This document shows positions 1 to 13,294 of a stretch of 20,849 nucleotides of DNA, piece by piece. Both the position numbers and the translations under genes were made by a program. Numbering within the stretch: position 1 is the first letter of the stretch; the number at the start of each line of letters is the position of its first letter. The stretch is from Candidatus Krumholzibacteriia bacterium (GTDB lineage Bacteria > Krumholzibacteriota > Krumholzibacteriia > G020349025): the NCBI GenBank assembly GCA_035649275.1, contig DASRJW010000015.1:1-20849 (forward strand), given 5' to 3'. A model generated the notes under the pieces. It worked only from the letters and a program-made list of their open reading frames with translations. It made no database searches and was not told the origin of the DNA.

Positions 1-154
1 GCCGGCGGCGGTGGAGATGGTGATGCCAGGGGACACGGTGGAGCTGGACGTGGAGCTGATCACGCCGATCGCGATGGAGGAGGGCCTGCGCTTCGCCATC
101 CGCGAGGGCGGTCGCACCGTCGGCGCCGGCGTCGTCGCCAAAATCCACGCCTGA
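1..154 (+). CDS. tuf: Elongation factor Tu, C-terminal fragment (cut by window edge)
   Basis: This is the last 50 codons of EF-Tu, the GTPase that brings aminoacyl-tRNA to the ribosome. The reading frame begins at base 2 and stops with TGA at 152-154. The visible part is the end of the third (beta-barrel) domain, with the family signatures [29 protein letters not shown] and [11 protein letters not shown] just before the end. It is followed 27 bases later by rpmG, the usual tuf-rpmG-secE-nusG order. A second tuf begins at the right edge of the window, so the genome carries two copies. Codons in the first half of the fragment end mostly in G (GCG, GTG, ACG), while the last 24 or so end mostly in C. 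The identification is secure. Confidence 0.97.
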   Translation, partial: PAAVEMVMPGDTVELDVELITPIAMEEGLRFAIREGGRTVGAGVVAKIHA

Positions 155-181
155 GCGTGCCCACGGAGGAATGGTCAGACG

Positions 182-331
182 ATGCGGGATCAAGTGCAGC
201 TGGCGTGCGGTCAATGCAAGCGCCGCAACTACGTCACGACGAAGAACAAGCGGACGCACGCCGAGAGGATCGAGCATCGCAAGTACTGCCGGTTCTGTCG
301 CCAGCACACGGCGCACAAGGAAACGCGCTGA
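182..331 (+). CDS. rpmG: 50S ribosomal protein L33, zinc-binding form
   Basis: A 49-residue basic protein of the large ribosomal subunit. Cys9 and Cys12 (CGQC) with Cys36 and Cys39 (CRFC) form the zinc ribbon of the C+ type of L33. The typical core [11 protein letters not shown] and the ending HTAHKETR are present. The ATG at 182 is preceded by GGAGGA at 165-170, a somewhat long spacing. An ATG at 171 is in another frame and gives no L33. The gene sits between tuf and tRNA-Trp, as in many bacteria. Because it keeps all four cysteines, a zinc-free paralogue elsewhere in the genome is possible but cannot be judged here. Confidence 0.96.
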   Translation: MRDQVQLACGQCKRRNYVTTKNKRTHAERIEHRKYCRFCRQHTAHKETR

Positions 332-359
332 GCGCGGAGGTGCCAGCGCTCCTGGGCGT

Positions 360-435
360 ACGCGAGTAGCTCAATTGGCAGAGCACCGGATTCCAAATCC
401 GGCGGTTGGGGGTTCAAGTCCCTCCTCGCGTGCCA
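360..435 (+). tRNA. trnW: tRNA-Trp (anticodon CCA)
   Basis: A 76-base tRNA can be folded by hand. The acceptor stem ACGCGAG (360-366) pairs with CTCGCGT (425-431), followed by discriminator G432 and an encoded CCA at 433-435. The D stem is GCTC/GAGC. The anticodon stem CCGGA/TCCGG (386-390/398-402) carries the loop TTCCAAA with anticodon CCA at 393-395. The T arm has the loop TTCAAGT. It lies 28 bases after rpmG and 19 bases before secE, so it is probably released from the operon transcript by RNase P and a 3' nuclease. Confidence 0.98.
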
Positions 436-454
436 AGAGAAACGGGTCGCAAGC

Positions 455-661
455 ATGGTGAAGAGACTGGTGCGCAAGGCCATCACCTTCCTGCGGGAGG
501 TCCGCGCGGAGATGACGAAGGTGACCTGGCCGAGCACCACGGAGTTGAAGGGTCAGACCCTGGTCGTGATCATCGCGGTGCTGATCATCGCCGCGTTCGT
601 CGGGGTCGTGGACCTGATTCTCAACAACACGATCACGCTCCTGGTGACCAAGCTCACCTGA
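455..661 (+). CDS. secE: Preprotein translocase subunit SecE
   Basis: A 68-residue single-span SecE, the clamp subunit of the SecYEG channel in the inner membrane. The amphipathic N-terminal part contains the conserved FLREVRAEMTKVTWPS segment (about residues 12-27). One hydrophobic span follows (about 35-58, TLVVIIAVLIIAAFVGVV). This is the short form found outside the enteric bacteria, whose SecE has three spans. The ATG at 455 has no clear Shine-Dalgarno in the 19 bases between the tRNA 3' end and the start. It is followed by nusG after 51 bases, the standard pair. Confidence 0.97.
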   Translation: MVKRLVRKAITFLREVRAEMTKVTWPSTTELKGQTLVVIIAVLIIAAFVGVVDLILNNTITLLVTKLT

Positions 662-712
662 GACGGTGGTTCCAGGAGCGCCAGGGTCGAGCGAACGAGG
701 TCCGATAGGGCC

Positions 713-1318
713 ATGAGCGAGGAAAAGAAGAAGGTGCAAGCCGAAACCGCGGGGGCCGACACGAGTGTGGCGGTCACGAATCCGCACTGCAAATGGTACG
801 TGGTGCACACCTACTCGGGGCACGAGAACAAGGTGAAGCAGAGCATCGAGAAAGCCGTGGAGCTGCAAGGCCTGAAGCACCGTTTCGGTCAGGTGCTGAT
901 TCCCATGGAAGAAGTGACCGAGATGAAGAAGGGGAAGAAGGTCAAGGTGAACCGGAAGTTCTTCCCCAGCTATGTGCTCGTGCAGCTCGAGCTGGACGAG
1001 GAGATGCTGCACCTGGTCAACAACATCCCCGGGGTGACCCGCTTCGTCGGGACCGGCAACCGGCCGGTGCCGGTGCCGGACAAGGAAGTGGACCGGATCC
1101 TGAAGCGCGGCGAGACCAAGACCAAGGAAACGAAGGAGATCCGCGAGATCCCCTTCCACGTCGGCGAGCAGGTCAAGGTCATCGACGGGCCGTTCACGGA
1201 TTTCAACGGGGTGATCGACGAGATCAACCCCGAGCGCGGCAAGCTCAAGGTCATGGTCGGCATCTTCGGGCGCGAGACCCCCGTGGAGCTCGACTTCCTG
1301 CAGGTGGAACGCCTGTAG
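713..1318 (+). CDS. nusG: Transcription termination/antitermination factor NusG
   Basis: A 201-residue NusG, the conserved elongation factor that binds the RNA polymerase clamp and links it to Rho or to the ribosome. The NGN domain starts at about residue 27 with KWYVVHTYSGHENKV and includes KKVKVNRKFFPSYVLV and the PGVTRFVG segment. The C-terminal KOW domain (about 145-201) contains GEQVKVIDGPFTDFNG and ends in LDFLQVERL. An N-terminal tail of about 25 charged residues precedes the domain and is longer than in E. coli. It follows secE and precedes rplK in the conserved order. Confidence 0.97.
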   Translation: MSEEKKKVQAETAGADTSVAVTNPHCKWYVVHTYSGHENKVKQSIEKAVELQGLKHRFGQVLIPMEEVTEMKKGKKVKVNRKFFPSYVLVQLELDEEMLHLVNNIPGVTRFVGTGNRPVPVPDKEVDRILKRGETKTKETKEIREIPFHVGEQVKVIDGPFTDFNGVIDEINPERGKLKVMVGIFGRETPVELDFLQVERL

Positions 1319-1369
1319 CCCCGTGCGGGGTGAGGCTTCCGCAAAGAGCGAGAGGTGGTAGGAGCCAGC

Positions 1370-1795
1370 GTGGCCAAGAAGGTCCTGACGCAGATCAAGC
1401 TGCAGATCACCGCCGCCCAGGCGAACCCGGCGCCGCCGGTGGGGCCGGCCCTGGGCCAGCACGGCGTCAACATCATGGAGTTCTGCAAGCAGTTCAACGC
1501 CGCCACCCAGGCGCAGGCCGGGACCGTCACCCCGGTGGTGATCACGGTCTTCCAGGATCGGTCTTTCTCCTTCATCACCAAGACGCCGCCGGCGTCGGTG
1601 CTCCTGGTCAAGGCCGCGGGTTTGGAGAAGGGCTCCGGCGAGCCCAACCGCAACAAGGTGGGCAAGGTCACCAAGGCACAGGTGGCGGAGATCGCCAAGA
1701 CCAAGATGCCGGACCTGAACGCGACGAGTTTGGAAGGGGCGATCCGGATGATCGAGGGAACCGCCCGCAGCATGGGCATCGAGATCGAGGCGTGA
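1370..1795 (+). CDS. rplK: 50S ribosomal protein L11 (GTG start)
   Basis: L11 forms the base of the ribosomal stalk with 23S rRNA and affects EF-G and RelA action. The GTG at 1370 gives 141 residues starting [12 protein letters not shown], matching the family start. It is preceded by AGGAG at 1360-1364 with a 5-base spacer. An in-frame GTG at 1355 would add five residues but lacks that ribosome-binding site. The motifs [18 protein letters not shown] near the N-terminus and the glycine- and lysine-rich C-terminal RNA-binding domain are typical. The 51-base nusG-rplK gap begins with a small CCCC-GTGC-GGGG hairpin (1319-1330) and is where L1 autoregulation acts in E. coli. No L1 site could be confirmed. 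Confidence 0.96.
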   Translation: MAKKVLTQIKLQITAAQANPAPPVGPALGQHGVNIMEFCKQFNAATQAQAGTVTPVVITVFQDRSFSFITKTPPASVLLVKAAGLEKGSGEPNRNKVGKVTKAQVAEIAKTKMPDLNATSLEGAIRMIEGTARSMGIEIEA

Positions 1796-1802
1796 GGACG
1801 CG

Positions 1803-2501
1803 ATGAAACACGGCAAGAAATACACCCAGTCCGTGGCCGAGGTGGAGCCGGGCAAGGAATACGCGGTGCCCGAGGCGGCGGCGCTGGTGAAGAAGATGGC
1901 GAAGGCGAAGTTCGACGAGAGCGTCGACATGGTGGTGCGCTTGGGCGTCGATCCGCGGCACGCGGAACAGCAGGTGCGCGGCGCCGTGGTGCTGCCCCAC
2001 GGGACGGGCAAAACGGTGCGCATTCTCGTCTTCGCCCGCGGCGACCGGGACCGAGATGCCCGCGCCGCCGGCGCCGACCACGTGGGCGCCGAGGACTACG
2101 TCACCAAGGTGCAGGAAGGCTGGACGGACGTGGACGTCGTCATCGCCACCCCGGACATGATGGCGCTGGTGGGGAGGCTCGGGCGGTTGCTCGGCCCCCG
2201 CGGCCTGATGCCGAACCCGAAGCTCGGCACCGTGACCGACGACGTGGCCCGCGCCGTCCGTGAGGCCAAAGCTGGCAAGATCGAGTACCGCGTCGACAAG
2301 GCTGGGAACGTGCACGCCCCGGTGGGCAAGGCGTCGTTCCCCCAGGAGAAGCTGGCGGAGAACATGACTGTTCTCCTGCAGGAATTGCTGCGGGCCAAGC
2401 CGGCTTCGTCGAAGGGGCGTTACATCCTCTCGGCGTACGTGAGCAGCACCATGGGGCCGTCGGTGCGTGTCGACGCGGACAGCATCGCGGTCACGGCCTA
2501 G
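1803..2501 (+). CDS. rplA: 50S ribosomal protein L1
   Basis: A 232-residue L1, the protein of the mobile L1 stalk that guides deacylated tRNA out of the E site and acts as a translational repressor of its own operon in several bacteria. The start [20 protein letters not shown] is typical. So are [20 protein letters not shown], the LPHGTGK motif, the central region [20 protein letters not shown] and the later [19 protein letters not shown] segment. It begins 7 bases after rplK and ends 13 bases before rplJ, so translational coupling along the set is likely. Confidence 0.97.
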   Translation: MKHGKKYTQSVAEVEPGKEYAVPEAAALVKKMAKAKFDESVDMVVRLGVDPRHAEQQVRGAVVLPHGTGKTVRILVFARGDRDRDARAAGADHVGAEDYVTKVQEGWTDVDVVIATPDMMALVGRLGRLLGPRGLMPNPKLGTVTDDVARAVREAKAGKIEYRVDKAGNVHAPVGKASFPQEKLAENMTVLLQELLRAKPASSKGRYILSAYVSSTMGPSVRVDADSIAVTA

Positions 2502-2514
2502 CGGAGGAGCGTCG

Positions 2515-3045
2515 ATGCCGACGGAAGCCAAGGTACGCGAGGTCGAAGAGTTCGCCGGGGTCCTGAAGGGGGCGCAGGGCGTGGTCCTGGCCGACTTCAC
2601 CGGCATGAGCGTGGCGTCGATTATGGCGCTGCGCCGCAAGTGCCGCGACGCCGGCGTGCACTACCAGGTGGTGAAGAACACCCTGGCCCGTCGCGCCCTG
2701 CAGGGGTCGGGGCTGGAGAGCCTGCAGCCTCTGCTGGAGGGACCGAATGCCTGGGCCGTGCACCGCGCCGATCAGGTGGCGGCGGCCAAGGTGATGAGCG
2801 ACTTCGCCAAGGACCACGAGGCCTTGAAGATCCGCGGCGGCAGCATGGAGGGCCGCCTGCTGACGGTGCAGGAGATCCGGGCCCTCGCCAAGCTGCCGAG
2901 CCGCGAGGTTCTCCTCGCCCAGGTGCTGGCGGGGATGCAAGGGCCACTGGCGGGATTCGCCGGCGCGCTCACGGCGGTGCTCCGGAGCTTCGCCAACGTG
3001 GTCGATGGGTATGCGAAGAAGCGCGCCGAAACCGAGGGCGCATGA
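2515..3045 (+). CDS. rplJ: 50S ribosomal protein L10
   Basis: A 176-residue L10, the stalk protein whose C-terminal helix carries the L7/L12 dimers. The ATG at 2515 has GGAGG at 2503-2507 (7-base spacer) and gives the normal start PTEAKVREVEEFAGVLKGAQGVVLADFTGMSV. An upstream in-frame GTG at 2467 lies inside rplA and is rejected. The RNA-binding domain includes YQVVKNTLARRAL, and the C-terminal helix begins after LAGFAGALTAVLRSFANVVDGYAKK. The rplA-rplJ gap is only 13 bases, so there is no room for the long L10-binding leader known in E. coli. Confidence 0.96.
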   Translation: MPTEAKVREVEEFAGVLKGAQGVVLADFTGMSVASIMALRRKCRDAGVHYQVVKNTLARRALQGSGLESLQPLLEGPNAWAVHRADQVAAAKVMSDFAKDHEALKIRGGSMEGRLLTVQEIRALAKLPSREVLLAQVLAGMQGPLAGFAGALTAVLRSFANVVDGYAKKRAETEGA

Positions 3046-3117
3046 AGGTTCCGGCGCGGCGCTTCGCCGGCGACGCCGAACTTCGATGTGGACACGTGAC
3101 AGGAAGAGAGGATCGAG

Positions 3118-3510
3118 ATGTCGGATACAGCAACCACCTCCAAGGTCGAACAAATCATGGAGCTCGTCGAGAGCATGTCCGTGCTCGAGCTGTCCAAGCT
3201 CGTCAAGACCTTCGAGGAGAAGTTCGGCGTGACTGCAGCCGCACCCATGATGGCCATGCCCGCGGCCGGCCCAGCGGCGGCAGTGGCGGTGGAAGAGAAG
3301 ACCGAGTTCGACGCCGTCCTGGCCAGTTCCGGGGCGCAGAAGATCCAGGTCATCAAGGTCGTCCGGGCCATCACCGGCCTGGGGCTGAAGGAGGCCAAGG
3401 ATCTCGTCGAAGGGGCGCCCAAGCCGATCAAGGAAGGCGTACCCAAGGCCGAAGCCGAAGACATCAAGAAGAAGGTCGAAGAAGTCGGCGGCACCGTCGA
3501 AATCAAGTAG
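3118..3510 (+). CDS. rplL: 50S ribosomal protein L7/L12
   Basis: A 130-residue acidic stalk protein that recruits the translational GTPases. The N-terminal dimerisation domain (about 1-38, [20 protein letters not shown]) is followed by an Ala/Pro/Met-rich flexible hinge (about 43-62). The C-terminal factor-binding domain then begins with [13 protein letters not shown] and contains the hallmark [19 protein letters not shown]. It ends in GGTVEIK. A purine-rich GGAAGAGAGG just upstream (3102-3111) can serve as ribosome-binding site. It is separated from rplJ by 72 bases and from rpoB by 191 bases. Confidence 0.97.
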   Translation: MSDTATTSKVEQIMELVESMSVLELSKLVKTFEEKFGVTAAAPMMAMPAAGPAAAVAVEEKTEFDAVLASSGAQKIQVIKVVRAITGLGLKEAKDLVEGAPKPIKEGVPKAEAEDIKKKVEEVGGTVEIK

Positions 3511-3701
3511 TTGCATCCCCTGGTGCGGCCTGCGGTCGTCCTCGCGGCACGACCGTCGACCGCCTGCGTTCATGCGCTGCGCGCGCCGCTGCATGAGCGG
3601 TCGCGCCGCGGCGAGCGCCTTCCGCGCCGGCCGGCGCGCCGCGGTGTGGACCACGTTGGCAGGGTTCCCGTGAGCCCACCATCCTCAACCTTGAAGGGGA
3701 A
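3511..3701 (+). other. rplL-rpoB intergenic region with GC palindrome
   Basis: These 191 bases contain no convincing gene. They hold a perfect 16-base palindrome CGCGCCGGCCGGCGCG at 3623-3638, flanked by two copies of GCGCCGCGG (around 3603-3611 and 3635-3643), plus other GC-rich self-complementary stretches. No run of T follows, so this is not a standard terminator. In E. coli the same gap holds a partial attenuator and an RNase III site that set the L12 to polymerase ratio. A similar role here is inference from position and structure only. Confidence 0.5.
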
Positions 3702-7484
<3,783 letters not shown>

Positions 7485-7511
7485 CGATCAGCCGGGTAGG
7501 AGGTACGTCCC

Positions 7512-11681
<4,170 letters not shown>

Positions 11682-11715
11682 GACGGGACGGTGGCGAGGA
11701 ACCCTCGCTTCAGGG

Positions 11716-11747
11716 AACGGGATGCGCCGGCATCCCGTTTCGCTTTT
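11716..11747 (+). terminator. Intrinsic terminator of the rpoBC operon
   Basis: A perfect 10-bp stem, AACGGGATGC (11716-11725) with GCATCCCGTT (11730-11739), encloses a 4-base loop. TCGCTTTT follows at 11740-11747. It lies 34 bases after the rpoC stop and abuts the stop codon of the convergent small gene. Read on the other strand the hairpin has no T run, so it looks one-directional. Confidence 0.9.
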
Positions 11748-11954
11748 CTACCCTTGGTCCAGGCGCTCGAAACCCAGCTCGTCGAGGATGGCCCGGGCCA
11801 GGGCCTCGATGGCCGGCGACTCGGCGTCGTTGGCGAAGAGCGGACCGTTGGCGGCCTTGCGCGCGAAGAGGATGACGGACTTGAGGTAGCTCCATTCCTG
11901 GAGATCGAACTCGAGCTTCACGAATCCTTGCCGGCGCGAGATGCTTCCCTTCAC
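11748..11954 (-). CDS. Small protein of unknown function (68 residues)
   Basis: I do not recognise this protein. GTG (complement of 11952-11954) is preceded by GAGGAGGT (complement of 11960-11967) with a 5-base spacer. A good candidate promoter lies about 55 bases upstream, so expression signals are stronger than for a chance frame. The 68 residues start with a short basic segment (KGSISRRQGF). A mixed region VKLEFDLQEWSYLKSVILFARKAA follows, then a loop and an acidic amphipathic helix-like end (SPAIEALARAILDELGF). There is no signal peptide, membrane span or cysteine. The fold looks small, soluble and alpha/beta. It converges on rpoC and is divergent from the NYN gene. The longer open frame upstream in the same phase has low-complexity Arg/Ser composition and crosses the promoter, so it was not used. 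Confidence 0.7.
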   Translation of the reverse strand: MKGSISRRQGFVKLEFDLQEWSYLKSVILFARKAANGPLFANDAESPAIEALARAILDELGFERLDQG

Positions 11955-11961
11955 GGACGAC

Positions 11962-11973
11962 CTCCTCGAGGAG
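11962..11973. promoter_or_regulatory. Palindrome covering the small gene's ribosome-binding site
   Basis: CTCCTCGAGGAG is a perfect 12-base palindrome. In the - strand transcript it can fold as a 4-bp stem with a TCGA loop that hides part of the GAGGAGGT ribosome-binding site of the 68-residue gene. The stem is short, so an effect on translation is only possible. Confidence 0.35.
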
Positions 11974-12008
11974 CGATGGTGCGGCCGGGCTCCCCCGGCG
12001 GGCGAGCC

Positions 12009-12038
12009 ATTGTCACGGGCACCGGGACGAGGCGTCAA
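12009..12038 (-). promoter_or_regulatory. Candidate sigma-70-type promoter for the small gene
   Basis: On the - strand TTGACG (complement of 12033-12038) is followed after 18 bases by GACAAT (complement of 12009-12014), preceded by a T that makes TGACAAT. Transcription would start near 12002 and give a leader of roughly 50 bases before the GTG at 11954. It matches the consensus at five of six -35 positions and four of six -10 positions. Confidence 0.5.
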
Positions 12039-12148
12039 GCCGACGCAACCCCGGCTCCTCGCGTCGAGCCAGCGCTCACGCTTCCTCACGGCGCGGCCGC
12101 CGTCCAGCCCATGCCCCCAATTGTCGTGTGCCGCAGAGGGGGCTCGGA

Positions 12149-12154
12149 TATACT
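12149..12154 (+). promoter_or_regulatory. Candidate -10 element for the NYN gene
   Basis: TATACT lies 30 bases before the ATG at 12184 and is the only A/T-rich hexamer in the area. No good -35 element was found at the right distance (TTGTCG is 22 bases upstream), so this is a weak call. A GAAAGGGG at 12171-12178 serves as ribosome-binding site. Confidence 0.35.
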
Positions 12155-12183
12155 CGCCCCAGCTGCTTCGGAAAGGGGTGCGC

Positions 12184-13281
12184 ATGGCCGAGGTTTCTTC
12201 TCTCGCCGTCTTCGTCGATTTCGAGAACCTGGCCCTCGGATTCCAAGATCGCAAGGACCGCTTCGACATCCAGCGCGTGCTGCGCCGGCTGGTGGAGAAG
12301 GGCAAGATCATCGTCAAGCGGGGCTACGCCGACTGGAGCCGCTACTCCGACTACAAGCGCTCGTTGCACGAGGCCGGTCTCGAGCTCATCGAGATCCCGC
12401 GCCGGGCGCTCACGGGCAAGAATTCCGCCGACATCCGCCTGGTCGTGGATGCCATGGACATGAGCTATGGCAAGGAACACATCGACACCTTCGTCATCGT
12501 CTCCGGGGACAGCGACTTCTCGCCCCTCGTGGCCAAGCTGAAGGAGAACGGCAAGCGCGTCCTCGGCCTCGCCATGCGCAAGTCTTCCTCGGATCTCTTG
12601 GTCAACGCCTGCGACGAGTTCATCTTCTACGAGGAGCTGGAAGCCGAGCTCGCCCATGAGCGCACCGCGCTGCGCCGCAGCCGCACCGGCGACGGCGGCG
12701 AGGTGTTCGCGCTCTTGCTGGAGACGCTGACGGCGCTGCAGCGCGAGGTGGCGGGCCCGATCCTGGCTTCCATGATCAAGGACACCATCCGCCGCAAGCA
12801 GCCCTCTTTCAGCGAATCCGCTTACGGCTATCGCAGCTTCAGCGCTCTCCTCGAAGCGGCGCAGGCCGCCGGCTTCCTGCAGCTCTCCACCGACCCGCGG
12901 AGCGGTACCTATGTGGTGACGGAGTTCCAAGCCGCGGCGCCGGCGACAACCCCGCCGGCGCGGGCGACAGCGCCGCCAGCGCGGGCGACAGCGCCGCCGG
13001 CGCGTCGCGTTCCTCAGCGCCGGCCCCGACCTGGGCCCGCCGCGGTCCCGGAGGGCGGCGCCGGGAGCGCCGAGGAAACCATTCCCGCCGGCGTGAACAG
13101 CGAGGTGCTGAGCACGGCCGACAAGGGCGCGCCGCCGCCGCCGTCACGGCGCCGCCGCCGGCGCCGTCCGGAAGGCTCCGGGCCGGAAGGCGGCGAGGGC
13201 GCCGGGGACAACGGCATGCGCCGCTCGCGCCGGCGCCGGCGCTCACGCGTGCGCGATACGGCGCGCGAAGCGCTGCCCTAG
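12184..13281 (+). CDS. NYN-domain (PIN-like) putative RNase with LOTUS/OST-HTH domain and basic tail
   Basis: A 365-residue protein, likely cytoplasmic and RNA-directed. Residues 6-150 look like a NYN/LabA (DUF88) domain: AVFVDFENLA supplies D12 and N15, SADIRLVVDAMD supplies D83, D89 and D92, and VSGDSDFSPL supplies D109 and D111. These acidic residues are the expected metal-binding set of PIN-like nucleases. Residues 172-248 (EVFALLLETLTALQREVAG to GTYVVTE) resemble an OST-HTH/LOTUS winged-helix domain, which often follows NYN and can bind RNA. The rest is low complexity: PPARATA repeats, then Pro/Gly-rich sequence with two Arg-rich clusters. The ATG at 12184 has GAAAGGGG upstream; earlier in-frame starts precede the -10 element. 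Substrate is unknown. It converges with the B12 cassette, with 13 bases between stops. Confidence 0.88.
   Translation: MAEVSSLAVFVDFENLALGFQDRKDRFDIQRVLRRLVEKGKIIVKRGYADWSRYSDYKRSLHEAGLELIEIPRRALTGKNSADIRLVVDAMDMSYGKEHIDTFVIVSGDSDFSPLVAKLKENGKRVLGLAMRKSSSDLLVNACDEFIFYEELEAELAHERTALRRSRTGDGGEVFALLLETLTALQREVAGPILASMIKDTIRRKQPSFSESAYGYRSFSALLEAAQAAGFLQLSTDPRSGTYVVTEFQAAAPATTPPARATAPPARATAPPARRVPQRRPRPGPAAVPEGGAGSAEETIPAGVNSEVLSTADKGAPPPPSRRRRRRRPEGSGPEGGEGAGDNGMRRSRRRRRSRVRDTAREALP
12952..13005 (+). repeat. 21-base tandem repeat inside the NYN gene
   Basis: Two full copies (12952-12972 and 12973-12993, differing at one base) and a partial third (12994-13005) encode PPARATA-PPARATA-PPAR, residues 257-274 of the NYN protein. 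The unit is a multiple of three, so changes in copy number would keep the frame and lengthen or shorten the linker before the basic tail. Confidence 0.9.
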
Positions 13282-13294
13282 TTCTTCTCCTTCT

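Noticed and set aside
11941-12183. Upstream extension of the NYN protein in frame
   Set aside because: It would start before the TATACT element, overlap the divergent promoter and add a disordered stretch absent from NYN domains. ATG 12184 starts right at the domain and has its own ribosome-binding site.
11955-12317. N-terminal extension of the 68-residue - strand gene to 189 residues
   Set aside because: The added part is low-complexity Arg/Ser sequence, overlaps the NYN gene start and crosses the candidate promoter. The GTG at 11954 has the strong ribosome-binding site.
12952-13005. CRISPR-like repeat
   Set aside because: The 21-base units are directly adjacent with no spacers and keep the reading frame, so they are a coding tandem repeat.
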